Shown here: in pieces, positions 55,336-64,000 of the stretch | Numbering within the stretch: the stretch's first letter is position 1 | Layout: every line of letters starts with the position of its first letter | Assembly: GCF_003601925.1 (NCBI RefSeq) | Contig: NZ_QZWH01000038.1 | Span: 27,528-91,527 of the forward strand | Source of the DNA: Buttiauxella izardii | GTDB taxonomy: Bacteria > Pseudomonadota > Gammaproteobacteria > Enterobacterales > Enterobacteriaceae | Direction: 5' to 3' | Length of the DNA stretch: 64,000 nucleotides | Notes under the pieces: generated by a model | What the model saw: only the letters and a program-made list of their open reading frames with translations | What the model was told of the DNA's origin: nothing | Database searches by the model: none | Made by a program: the position numbers and the translations under genes

Positions 55336-56856
55336 ATGGTCGACAATAATACAAATCAATCGTCGGAATTTTTGTTGGAAATGACCAACATTAATAAATC
55401 ATTCCCCGGCGTTAAGGCACTGGATAATGTTAATTTAAAAGTCCGTCCTCATTCCATTCACGCATTAATGGGAGAGAACGGTGCAGGTAAGTCAACATTA
55501 TTAAAATGTCTTTTTGGGATCTACAGCAAAGATTCCGGCAGCATCCTTTTCCAGGGGCAAGAAATTAACTTTTCCAGCACTAAAGAAGCGCTGGAAAATG
55601 GTATCTCAATGGTGCACCAGGAATTAAACCTGGTTTTACAACGTACCGTCATGGATAACATGTGGTTGGGACGCTATCCAACCAAAGGTGTGTTTGTCGA
55701 TCAGGACAAAATGTACCGTGATACCAAGCATATTTTCGACGAGCTGGATATTGATATTGACCCTAAAGCACGAGTGGGCACTTTATCAGTATCGCAAATG
55801 CAGATGATCGAAATTGCCAAAGCGTTTTCTTACAATGCCAAAATCGTCATTATGGATGAGCCAACATCCTCATTGACCGAAAAGGAAGTTAATCACCTTT
55901 TCAAAATCATTCGTAAGTTAAAAGAGCGTGGCTGCGGTATCGTTTATATCTCTCACAAAATGGAAGAGATCTTCCAACTTTGCGATGAAATCACCATTTT
56001 GCGTGACGGACAGTGGATTGCCACTCAGCCATTAGAAGGGCTGGACATGGATAAAATTATTTCCATGATGGTAGGTCGCTCCCTGAACCAACGCTTCCCG
56101 ACGAAAGAAAACGTGCCGGGCGAAGTGATTATGGAAGTGCGTAACCTCACTTCTTTGCGCCAGCCTTCCATTCGTGATGTCTCCTTCGATTTACACAAAG
56201 GGGAAATTCTTGGGATTGCCGGTCTGGTCGGTGCAAAACGTACTGACATTGTTGAAACATTATTTGGTATCCGTGAGAAATCAGACGGAACCATTATGTT
56301 GCACGGCAAAAAGATCAATAACCATTCCGCGAATGAAGCGATTAACCATGGTTTTGCATTAGTGACTGAAGAGCGTCGCTCAACAGGTATTTATGCTTAT
56401 CTGGATATCGGTTTTAACTCGCTGATTTCTAATATTCGCAATTATAAAAATAAAGTCGGCTTGTTGGATAACTCGCGTATGAAAAGCGATACCCAATGGG
56501 TTATTGACTCTATGCGTGTAAAAACGCCAGGTCACCGTACCTCTATTGGTTCGTTGTCCGGTGGTAACCAACAAAAAGTTATTATTGGCCGTTGGTTATT
56601 AACACAGCCAGAAATTTTAATGTTAGATGAGCCAACTCGCGGGATTGATGTCGGCGCTAAATTTGAAATTTATCAGCTTATTGCTGAGCTTGCCAAAAAA
56701 GGGAAAGGAATCATTATTATTTCGTCCGAAATGCCGGAGTTGTTAGGGATTACAGATCGTATCCTGGTAATGAGCAATGGTCTTGTTGCAGGAATTGTAG
56801 ACACTAAAACAACCACGCAGAACGAAATATTACGTCTTGCGTCTGTGCACCTTTGA
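55336..56856 (+). CDS. mglA: Galactose/methyl-galactoside ABC ATPase MglA
   Basis: A 506-aa double-domain ATPase of the sugar importer (CUT2 family), length equal to E. coli. Domain 1 has [11 protein letters not shown] (about 46-56), [14 protein letters not shown] and [10 protein letters not shown]. Domain 2 has the degenerate P-loop GLVGAKRTD (about 288-296), [15 protein letters not shown] and [11 protein letters not shown]. The ATG at 55336 (MVDNNTN) is the E. coli-like start; the frame begins 9 codons up. The MglC start follows 19 nt after the stop. Confidence 0.97.
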   Translation: MVDNNTNQSSEFLLEMTNINKSFPGVKALDNVNLKVRPHSIHALMGENGAGKSTLLKCLFGIYSKDSGSILFQGQEINFSSTKEALENGISMVHQELNLVLQRTVMDNMWLGRYPTKGVFVDQDKMYRDTKHIFDELDIDIDPKARVGTLSVSQMQMIEIAKAFSYNAKIVIMDEPTSSLTEKEVNHLFKIIRKLKERGCGIVYISHKMEEIFQLCDEITILRDGQWIATQPLEGLDMDKIISMMVGRSLNQRFPTKENVPGEVIMEVRNLTSLRQPSIRDVSFDLHKGEILGIAGLVGAKRTDIVETLFGIREKSDGTIMLHGKKINNHSANEAINHGFALVTEERRSTGIYAYLDIGFNSLISNIRNYKNKVGLLDNSRMKSDTQWVIDSMRVKTPGHRTSIGSLSGGNQQKVIIGRWLLTQPEILMLDEPTRGIDVGAKFEIYQLIAELAKKGKGIIIISSEMPELLGITDRILVMSNGLVAGIVDTKTTTQNEILRLASVHL

Positions 56857-56875
56857 TAATTTAGGGGCTATTAAA

Positions 56876-57886
56876 ATGAGTGCGTTAAATAAGAAAAGTT
56901 TTCTAACTTATCTGAAAGAAGGCGGCATTTATGTCGTATTGCTGGTTCTGCTGGCGATTATTATTTTCCAGGATCCTACGTTTTTAAGCTTAATGAACTT
57001 AAGTAACATTCTGACCCAATCTTCGGTGCGTATTATTATCGCGCTGGGTGTAGCGGGGCTGATTGTGACACAAGGTACTGACCTGTCAGCAGGTCGCCAG
57101 GTGGGTCTGGCGGCGGTGGTGGCGGCAACGCTGCTGCAATCCATGGAAAACGTGAACAAAGTTTTCCCTGAGATGAGCACCATGCCGATTCCGGTTGTTA
57201 TCCTGATTGTTTGTGCCATCGGCGCAATCATCGGCCTGGTGAACGGGATTATCATTGCTTACCTGAATGTGACGCCGTTTATCACCACCCTGGGTACGAT
57301 GATCATCGTTTATGGTATCAACTCCCTGTATTACGATTTTGTTGGTGCATCGCCAATTGCCGGGTTCGATAGCGGGTTCTCGACCTTTACCCAGGGCTTT
57401 ATCAAGATGGGTAACTTTAAGCTCTCGTACATCACGTTCTATGCGTTGATTGCGATTGGCTTTGTCTGGATTCTGTGGAACAAAACGCGCTTTGGTAAGA
57501 ACATCTTCGCCATCGGAGGTAACCCGGAAGCGGCTAAAGTTTCTGGTGTAAACGTCGCTCTCAACCTGATCATGATTTATGCGCTGTCTGGTGTGTTCTA
57601 CGCGTTCGGCGGGATGCTGGAAGCGGGCCGTATCGGCTCTGCGACTAACAACCTCGGCTTTATGTACGAACTCGATGCGATTGCGGCGTGCGTGGTAGGC
57701 GGCGTGTCATTCAGCGGCGGCGTGGGGACGGTTGTCGGCGTGGTGACTGGTGTGATCATCTTCACCGTTATCAACTACGGCCTGACGTATATCGGCGTGA
57801 ACCCTTACTGGCAGTACATTATTAAGGGCGCGATTATTATCTTCGCGGTTGCGTTGGATTCCCTAAAATACGCTCGTAAGAAGTAA
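56876..57886 (+). CDS. mglC: Galactose/methyl-galactoside permease MglC
   Basis: A 336-aa CUT2 permease, same length as E. coli. The start is the ATG at 56876 (MSALNKKSFL) although the frame extends 13 codons into mglA. About ten helices, with the family motif IVTQGTDLSAGRQVGLAAVV (about 63-82), the loop AIGGNPEAAKVSGV (about 211-224) and GGVSFSGGVGTVVG. Ends the mglBAC operon, right before a GAGGG repeat. Confidence 0.97.
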   Translation: MSALNKKSFLTYLKEGGIYVVLLVLLAIIIFQDPTFLSLMNLSNILTQSSVRIIIALGVAGLIVTQGTDLSAGRQVGLAAVVAATLLQSMENVNKVFPEMSTMPIPVVILIVCAIGAIIGLVNGIIIAYLNVTPFITTLGTMIIVYGINSLYYDFVGASPIAGFDSGFSTFTQGFIKMGNFKLSYITFYALIAIGFVWILWNKTRFGKNIFAIGGNPEAAKVSGVNVALNLIMIYALSGVFYAFGGMLEAGRIGSATNNLGFMYELDAIAACVVGGVSFSGGVGTVVGVVTGVIIFTVINYGLTYIGVNPYWQYIIKGAIIIFAVALDSLKYARKK

Positions 57887-57892
57887 GTTATA

Positions 57893-58046
57893 CCCCTCAC
57901 CCCGGCCCTCTCCCCAAAGGGGCGAGGGGGAAAAGCAAGTTCGCTCTCCTCAAATGGGCGAGGGGGAAAAGCAAGTTCCCTCTTCTCAAATGGGCGAGGG
58001 GAAAAGAAAGTTCCCTCTCCCTCAGGGAGAGGGCTAGGGTGAGGGT
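57893..58046. repeat. CCCTCACCC/GAGAGGG intergenic repeat, copy B, with tandem units
   Basis: Starts CCCCTCACCCCGGCCCTCTC and ends GGCTAGGGTGAGGG. The middle holds three tandem units of roughly 36-37 bp sharing GAAAAGCAAGTTC and CTCAAATGGGCGAGGG. It lies 7 nt after mglC and 11 nt from the end of convergent sanA. Confidence 0.85.
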
Positions 58047-58057
58047 AAAATCCCCGT

Positions 58058-58807
<750 letters not shown>

Positions 58808-58878
58808 TTATCCAAGGCTACTTTACCTGGGGGGGAAGAGCAAGATTCCGGGAATTGGTTGAATTAAAAATCACCAAT

Positions 58879-58898
58879 GCGGGCGTAATCACGCCCGC
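58879..58898 (-). terminator. Hairpin downstream of cdd
   Basis: GCGGGCGT and ACGCCCGC pair around AATC. On the minus strand it is followed after 8 nt by a T run (ATTGGTGATTTTT). It lies 10 nt beyond the cdd stop. Confidence 0.7.
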
Positions 58899-58908
58899 AA
58901 AGTGCGCA

Positions 58909-59793
58909 TTAATTCAGAAGTGTGCGGTCGATATTCATGCAGCCCAATGCTTTCAACGTCGCAGCGGTAGCATCCCACTGCGTCAATGGCGCTTCGGCTT
59001 TTTCCGCCAGAATGGCGCGCTGAATTTCGTTGTAGTCATAGCCTGAAAGACTGAGCAAATTCAATGCAGCTTGCAACGGCGGCAGGGAAGGGTTGAAGGC
59101 GGCGTTTTCCGCATAGCTGCCTGTGAAAATCGTCCCGTCGCGCATTTCCAGTGCCACACCCGCAGGAGCGTTACTGTAAGGCGCATGGCTACGGTTAGCA
59201 GCTGAGATGGCAGCATGGCTGAGTTCGTCACCTTGCAGCGCAAAGCCATGATCCTGTTCATCAAGCAACAGCGTTTTGATGTCTAAATCGCGTGGGCCAA
59301 ATGCATCCGGCAGATAATCGCCGAGCGTTGCAGGCTTACGGCCTGGCAGATTAATACGCAGCGCCACGCCGCTGTTAAGTTCGTTCATAAACTGGCGGCA
59401 GTGACCGCACGGTGTGTAGTTAACGGTAATTGCGACCAGCGCTTTTTCACCGCGCATCCATGCGTGAGTAATCGCACTTTGTTCGGCGTGAACGGTTTGC
59501 TGCATGGTGGAGCCAAGAAACTCCATATTGCCGCCGAAATAGAGATTACCACTGACGCCACGAGCTACCGCACCGACATAGAACTGTGATAAATCCGCAC
59601 GCGCACAGGCGGCTGCCAGAGGCAGCAGCGCAAATGCCAGCGCATCATCATCAAGCCCGGTCTGGGTTTTCAGTGATGCCACTTCCGTTGCGCTAAACAT
59701 CGCTGGAAAATGATCACCCGTAAGCAAGGGTTGCAAAGCGGCTTGCAGTGAAGCCGGGAGTTGTGCGAGAGCAGCCTGAAAACGTGAGCGCAT
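58909..59793 (-). CDS. cdd: Cytidine deaminase
   Basis: Converts cytidine and deoxycytidine to uridines in pyrimidine salvage. The ATG at 59791-59793 (MRSRFQAAL) gives 294 aa, the E. coli length; a second ATG five codons up (59806-59808) has no ribosome site. Catalytic stretch [12 protein letters not shown] (His/Glu near 102-104) and PCGHCRQF zinc ligands (about 128-135) plus the broken C-terminal copy of the domain. Upstream on the minus strand TTAGAGAAAGATCACA near 59853-59868 may be a CRP site. Confidence 0.97.
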   Translation of the reverse strand: MRSRFQAALAQLPASLQAALQPLLTGDHFPAMFSATEVASLKTQTGLDDDALAFALLPLAAACARADLSQFYVGAVARGVSGNLYFGGNMEFLGSTMQQTVHAEQSAITHAWMRGEKALVAITVNYTPCGHCRQFMNELNSGVALRINLPGRKPATLGDYLPDAFGPRDLDIKTLLLDEQDHGFALQGDELSHAAISAANRSHAPYSNAPAGVALEMRDGTIFTGSYAENAAFNPSLPPLQAALNLLSLSGYDYNEIQRAILAEKAEAPLTQWDATAATLKALGCMNIDRTLLN

Positions 59794-59923
59794 AAATAGT
59801 AGCCTCATAACAAGTGAATGAATCGTAGTTTACGGTTCTGTATGGGCTTTATATGTGATCTTTCTCTAATTACAAATGCAACATATGAAATAAAGAATGA
59901 AATTGCGCGATCTCTCGCAAGTT

Positions 59924-60619
59924 TTAACCAAACATGGCTAAAAGCACCGGGAATAAGAACGGGGCAATCAGCGAAGTCATGATGCCGCAAATCACCAGCG
60001 CCAGTGAGCTGAACGCGCCTTCCTGGAAATCCAGTTCCGCACAGCGTGCAGTCCCCAGTGCGTGGGATGCTGCGCCCATCGACAGGCCACGAGAGGCTTT
60101 GGTTGAAATACGCATCAGGTTCAAAAGAGTGTGGCCAAATACCGCGCCAAGAATACCGACGAAAATTACGCACACGGCGCTGATTGCCGGTATGCCGCCG
60201 ATGCTGCCGCCCACCGCCATCGCAATCGGTGTGGTGACAGACTTAGGCATAATTGACGCGGCGATTTGCGGTGTCGCACCCATTAATAATGCAACGGATG
60301 TCCCGGAAACCATCGCCACCATGCTGCCAATAAAACAGATGGTAATAATGGATTTCCAGCGTGCGCGAATCTGGTGAAGCTGTTCGTACAGCGGGAACGC
60401 GAGGGCAACTACTGCGGGTTGCAGTAAATCGTTCAACACTTTACTGCCCGCAAAATAGTGATCGTACGGCGTGCCGGTAAACACCAGAATCGGGATGATC
60501 ACAATCATTGAAACTAATAACGGGTTCAGCAGTGGCGATTTAAAACGCATACCGATTTGGCGGGCGAGAAAGAAAGTCACCAGCGTTAAAGGTAAAGACC
60601 ACCAGATATGATGCATCAT
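59924..60619 (-). CDS. yohK: LrgB-family membrane protein YohK
   Basis: A 231-aa protein of about seven helices in the LrgB/CidB family, the same length as E. coli Yoh[29 protein letters not shown] (residues about 97-125) is the family core, followed by [13 protein letters not shown]. It overlaps yohJ by 4 nt. Role proposed in 3-hydroxypropionate or pyruvate export or membrane integrity, not proven here. Confidence 0.93.
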   Translation of the reverse strand: MMHHIWWSLPLTLVTFFLARQIGMRFKSPLLNPLLVSMIVIIPILVFTGTPYDHYFAGSKVLNDLLQPAVVALAFPLYEQLHQIRARWKSIITICFIGSMVAMVSGTSVALLMGATPQIAASIMPKSVTTPIAMAVGGSIGGIPAISAVCVIFVGILGAVFGHTLLNLMRISTKASRGLSMGAASHALGTARCAELDFQEGAFSSLALVICGIMTSLIAPFLFPVLLAMFG

Positions 60620-61017
60620 TTTGTTTCGCCCTCGTTTTCACCGACTACTTTGCGCTCACCGTGTACTAAATGAGAACTCCAGCTCACGACAACTAACACC
60701 ACTAAGGTACTGATAAAACAGGAAACCACGACCGGGCCAAATTGCTGCTTTATCACATCGACATATTGCATGACGCCTACGCCAATCGGCACAAACAACA
60801 GCGCCATATAGCGAATCAACAAATGGCAACTCGGTTTAACCCATTTGGCTGGCAGGATTTGCAGCGACAGCAGAATAAACAGAATCAGCATGCCAATAAT
60901 ACTGCCGGGAATGGTAATTGGCAGAAGGGCAGCAATGGCAATGCCTGCATATAAGCATATGTAAATTAAGATAAATGAACGCAGGTACTGCCAGACAACG
61001 GTGAGCAAGTTACGCAT
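60616..61017 (-). CDS. yohJ: LrgA-family membrane protein YohJ
   Basis: A 133-aa protein of four helices, holin-like LrgA/CidA (UPF0299) family, with [20 protein letters not shown] (about 31-50) and [18 protein letters not shown]. coli YohJ has 132 aa. First gene of yohJK. In E. coli its upstream neighbour is dusC, but here the next gene upstream is ldtB. Confidence 0.93.
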   Translation of the reverse strand: MRNLLTVVWQYLRSFILIYICLYAGIAIAALLPITIPGSIIGMLILFILLSLQILPAKWVKPSCHLLIRYMALLFVPIGVGVMQYVDVIKQQFGPVVVSCFISTLVVLVVVSWSSHLVHGERKVVGENEGETK

Positions 61018-61066
61018 GGTGATGACCCTTTAAGAAACGCATTCATCATACAATTAAAGCTTAAAA

Positions 61067-61082
61067 TGTGCTACCGATCACA
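61067..61082 (-). promoter_or_regulatory. Candidate CRP site and palindrome upstream of yohJ
   Basis: TGTGCTACCGATCACA matches TGTGA-N6-TCACA at nine of ten positions, 50 bp upstream of yohJ. A separate 12-bp perfect palindrome TGGAACGTTCCA lies at 61116-61127 and may be an operator. Confidence 0.65.
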
Positions 61083-61140
61083 TCATGAATTATGAGCATA
61101 CCAAAGATTCCAAATTGGAACGTTCCAGATTGTTTTAGAC

Positions 61141-61167
61141 ATAAAAAAAGCGACCCGAAGGTCGCTT
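61141..61167 (-). terminator. Rho-independent terminator of ldtB
   Basis: AAGCGACC and GGTCGCTT pair around CGAA; on the minus strand the stem is followed by TTTTTAT. It lies 21 nt beyond the ldtB stop. Confidence 0.9.
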
Positions 61168-61188
61168 CTTAAAACTCGAAAGTTTCGA

Positions 61189-62109
61189 TTAGTTCAAACG
61201 CACCGGCATACCGGAACGGCTTTGAATTGCCTGGTCCAGAACAGTGCTGTCAACGTCAGGCTGAGCGGTGATAGCCGTCACGTTGCTTTTCAGCGTGATT
61301 GGCACGATCTCAGTTGAGTTGAACTGCTCTTCAGTGGTGGACAGTGGGTTATGCACTTCCACATAGCGCGTGCCATCTGGCTCAACGGTGGCTTTCACCG
61401 CTTCATTGATGAACTGAACGCGCGTACCGACTGGCACTTTCTCGAACAGGAATTTGATGTCTTCGTTACGAAGACGCACACAACCGTGGCTCACGCGCAG
61501 GCCGATACCAAAGTTGGCGTTGGTGCCGTGAATCGCATACAGGCGACCGATATACAGTGCGTAAAGACCCATCGGGTTGTCCGGGCCAGCAGGAACAACG
61601 GCTGGCAGTGGCGTACCGGCAGCGATGTATTCCGCATGCATTTTCGCAGTTGGAGTCCAGGTCGGGCCTGCTTTCTTACGCTCAACTTTAGTCGTCCAGT
61701 TCAGCGGGGTGTCTTTGCCCAACTGGCCGATACCGATTGGCAGCACGATAACCGTGTTGGTGCCAGCCGGGTAATAATAAAGGCGCATTTCAGCACTGTT
61801 AATCACGATACCTTCATGAACGGTATCCGGCAGAATTAACTGCTGAGGAATGTTCAGGATGGTGCCAGGCTTTGGCAGATACGGGTCAACACCTGGGTTC
61901 GCTTCCAGCATGTTGGAAAGACCCATCTGGTAACGTGCGGCATATTCTTCCAGCGGCGCAGTGCTGCCTTCAGGAATAGTAACAACCTGGTTTTGACCAA
62001 TCAGACGGCTACCATCGGTTGGCAGAGGATAGGTCACGGCAGAAGCTGTCTTACTGAAAGACACGACAGCCACAAATGCCAGTAAAATTGTGCGTAGTTT
62101 CATATTCAT
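61189..62109 (-). CDS. ldtB: L,D-transpeptidase LdtB (YbiS)
   Basis: Periplasmic enzyme that attaches Braun's lipoprotein to peptidoglycan. The ATG at 62107-62109 ([20 protein letters not shown]) begins a signal peptide cut near [10 protein letters not shown], 306 aa as in E. coli; the frame extends 8 codons up. A LysM-like segment (about 43-90) is followed by the YkuD domain with catalytic His/Cys motif [20 protein letters not shown] (Cys in [11 protein letters not shown], about 213-223). In E. coli it is beside ybiT at minute 18, as here. Confidence 0.96.
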   Translation of the reverse strand: MNMKLRTILLAFVAVVSFSKTASAVTYPLPTDGSRLIGQNQVVTIPEGSTAPLEEYAARYQMGLSNMLEANPGVDPYLPKPGTILNIPQQLILPDTVHEGIVINSAEMRLYYYPAGTNTVIVLPIGIGQLGKDTPLNWTTKVERKKAGPTWTPTAKMHAEYIAAGTPLPAVVPAGPDNPMGLYALYIGRLYAIHGTNANFGIGLRVSHGCVRLRNEDIKFLFEKVPVGTRVQFINEAVKATVEPDGTRYVEVHNPLSTTEEQFNSTEIVPITLKSNVTAITAQPDVDSTVLDQAIQSRSGMPVRLN

Positions 62110-62343
62110 GTTATGTGAAGTATTTCTGGCCATGCAGGCTATTGAGTTAGGAAACGGAGCGATTTAAGCGCGCATTATATGTGCATTCCATCGACCTGGG
62201 AAATCAGATGTGGATTAAATCACACTTTTTTGCACATTGATTATTTTATCACCAGCGCACAAGCAGAGCGATCTGCACGTTGAGTTATGGCATAATGTGC
62301 CCGATCTCACATATTAAATAACTTATTTTACCAGGACATCTCT

Positions 62344-63939
62344 GTGCTAGTTTCCAGTAACGTCACAATGCAGTTCGGCAGTAAGCCGTTGTTTGAAAAT
62401 ATTTCTGTCAAATTTGGCGGCGGCAACCGTTACGGCTTGATCGGCGCTAACGGTAGCGGCAAGTCTACCTTTATGAAGATCCTCGGTGGCGATTTAGAGC
62501 CAACGCTGGGTAACGTATCACTCGATCCTAACGAGCGTATCGGTAAGTTGCGCCAGGATCAGTTCGCCTTTGAAAAGTTCACCGTTCTCGACACGGTGAT
62601 CATGGGCCACGCTGAACTTTGGGAAGTCAAAGAAGAGCGCGACCGCATTTATGCACTGCCTGAGATGAGCGAAGAAGACGGCTATAAAGTCGCCGATCTG
62701 GAAGTTCTGTATGGCGAAATGGACGGTTACACCGCCGAAGCGCGCGCCGGCGAACTGCTGCTTGGCGTTGGGATTCCAGTAGAACAGCATTACGGCCCGA
62801 TGAGCGAAGTTGCTCCAGGCTGGAAACTGCGTGTGCTTTTGGCACAGGCGCTGTTCTCAAATCCAGAAATTCTGCTGCTCGATGAACCGACGAACAACCT
62901 GGACATCGACACCATTCGTTGGCTGGAAAGCGTGCTTAACGAACGTAACAGCACCATGATCATCATCTCGCACGACCGTCACTTCCTGAACATGGTTTGT
63001 ACCCACATGGCGGATCTGGACTACGGCGAGCTGCGTGTTTATCCAGGCAACTACGACGAATACATGACGGCGGCGACACAAGCGCGTGAGCGTTTGATTT
63101 CTGATAACGCGAAGAAAAAAGCGCAAATCGCTGACCTGCAATCCTTCGTTAGCCGCTTTAGTGCCAACGCCTCGAAATCTCGCCAGGCGACTTCTCGTGC
63201 GCGTCAGATTGATAAAATCAAACTCGACGAAGTTAAAGCCTCAAGCCGTCAGAATCCGTTCATCCGCTTCGAGCAGGACAAAAAACTGTTCCGTAACGCG
63301 CTGGAAGTGGAGTCCGTGGCAAAAGGCTTTGATAACGGCCCGCTGTTCAAAGGCGTTAACATGCTGCTGGAAGTGGGTGAGAAGCTCGCGATTCTGGGTA
63401 CCAACGGCGTGGGTAAATCTACCCTGCTGAAAACTCTGGTTGGCGAATTTGCTCCAGACGCTGGTACGGTGAAATGGTCTGAAAACGTGCAAATCGGTTA
63501 TTACGCACAGGATCACGAATACGAGTTTGAAAACAACCTGACGGTGTTTGACTGGATGAGCCAGTGGATGCAAGAAGGCGACGACGAGCAAGCAGTGCGT
63601 AGCATCCTGGGCCGTCTGCTGTTCAGCCAGGACGATATTAAAAAGCCTGCGAAGGTGCTGTCCGGTGGTGAGAAAGGCCGCATGTTGTTTGGTAAGTTGA
63701 TGATGGAGCGTCCGAACGTTCTGATCATGGATGAACCGACCAACCACCTGGATATGGAATCCATTGAATCGCTGAACATGGCGCTGGAAATGTACCCAGG
63801 CACGCTGATCTTCGTTTCTCACGACCGTGAATTTGTTAGCTCGCTGGCAACGCGTGTGATTGAGATTACGCCAGAACGTGTGATTGACTTTACCGGTGGG
63901 TATGAAGATTACCTGCGTAGTAAAGGTATTGATAACTAA
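62344..63939 (+). CDS. ybiT: ABC-F ATPase YbiT
   Basis: A 531-aa ABC-F translation factor with two ATPase domains and no membrane part. First Walker [12 protein letters not shown] (about 34-44), signature and Walker [14 protein letters not shown] (about 180-192), linker rich in Lys/Arg (about 240-310), second Walker [12 protein letters not shown] (about 352-362) with [15 protein letters not shown] and [16 protein letters not shown] start at 62344 (aligned with E. coli, 530 aa). It is followed by a GAGAGGG repeat. Confidence 0.97.
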   Translation: MLVSSNVTMQFGSKPLFENISVKFGGGNRYGLIGANGSGKSTFMKILGGDLEPTLGNVSLDPNERIGKLRQDQFAFEKFTVLDTVIMGHAELWEVKEERDRIYALPEMSEEDGYKVADLEVLYGEMDGYTAEARAGELLLGVGIPVEQHYGPMSEVAPGWKLRVLLAQALFSNPEILLLDEPTNNLDIDTIRWLESVLNERNSTMIIISHDRHFLNMVCTHMADLDYGELRVYPGNYDEYMTAATQARERLISDNAKKKAQIADLQSFVSRFSANASKSRQATSRARQIDKIKLDEVKASSRQNPFIRFEQDKKLFRNALEVESVAKGFDNGPLFKGVNMLLEVGEKLAILGTNGVGKSTLLKTLVGEFAPDAGTVKWSENVQIGYYAQDHEYEFENNLTVFDWMSQWMQEGDDEQAVRSILGRLLFSQDDIKKPAKVLSGGEKGRMLFGKLMMERPNVLIMDEPTNHLDMESIESLNMALEMYPGTLIFVSHDREFVSSLATRVIEITPERVIDFTGGYEDYLRSKGIDN

Positions 63940-63957
63940 GTTTTTCGCTTAAAAGGC

Positions 63958-63989
63958 CCTCACCCTAACCCTCTCCCCCAGGAGAGGGA
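63958..63989. repeat. CCCTCACCC/GAGAGGG intergenic repeat, copy C
   Basis: CCCTCACCCTAACCCTCTCC continuing to CCAGGAGAGGG, 18 nt after the ybiT stop. The right half of the unit may be cut by the end of the window. Confidence 0.8.
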
Positions 63990-64000
63990 ATTAACGGTTT

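Noticed and set aside
57893..58046. Tandem repeats that might be a CRISPR array
   Set aside because: The units are joined directly without unique spacers of constant length and belong to a palindromic GAGAGGG family seen twice elsewhere, with no cas genes in the window.

Overview
The window is chromosomal DNA from a member of the Enterobacteriaceae. Nearly every gene has a close Escherichia coli counterpart in protein length and motifs, but local gene order differs from E. coli, so it is probably a genus outside Escherichia. The genus cannot be fixed from the sequence alone. I see no complete prophage, insertion sequence, CRISPR array or replication origin.

Layout. (1) 1-5.9 kb: the galE-galT-galK operon (galK cut by the window edge) with E. 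coli-like dual Gal operators, then modF, modE and acrZ. (2) 5.9-11.7 kb: an accessory stretch where E. coli would have modABC. It holds yjiN, an SOS operon (LexA box, a 17-codon leader ORF, a naturally short UmuD, UmuC), a PTS EIIC-EAL fusion protein and an AT-rich gap with one possible small membrane ORF. (3) 11.7-61 kb: a long block collinear with E. coli minutes 49 to 48, read backwards. It runs tRNA-Pro(GGG), yejM-yejL, yejK, rplY, radD, rsuA, bcr, yejG, yejABEF, pdeN, mepS, lpxT, yeiR, yeiQ, yeiP, yeiW, setB, fruBKA, nfo, yeiH/yeiE, lysP, cirA, fghA, folE-yeiB, galS, mglBAC, sanA, cdd, yohKJ. Four genes are extra compared with E. coli: uxuA beside yeiQ, a Bor-like lipoprotein and a thioester-reductase-like SDR between yeiE and lysP, and a YbfB/YjiJ-type MFS transporter between fghA and folE. 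Several genes present in E. coli are missing (nupX-rihB-psuGK, preTA). (4) 61.1-64 kb: ldtB (ybiS) and ybiT, which belong to E. coli minute 18, so a second synteny junction lies near 61.1 kb.

How the genes work together. Galactose is handled twice: MglBAC imports it, GalE/T/K metabolise it, and GalS plus the shared Gal operators and CRP sites at galE, galS and mglB tie the two loci. FruBKA imports and phosphorylates fructose under two Cra boxes. UxuA and YeiQ form a divergent hexuronate pair. YejM, LpxT, MepS and LdtB act on the envelope. Two EAL proteins (the PTS fusion and PdeN) act on cyclic di-GMP. YeiE and YeiH form a sulfite-linked regulator/transporter pair.

Repeats: one full and one diverged ERIC element plus an ERIC relic, one REP unit, and three copies of a CCCTCACCC/GAGAGGG palindromic repeat placed right after stop codons.

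The observation most worth following is the SOS operon. Its UmuD begins at the usual self-cleavage point and also has Arg where the catalytic Lys should be, so it appears to be made directly in the UmuD' form. A SD-bearing leader ORF sits between the LexA box and umuD.
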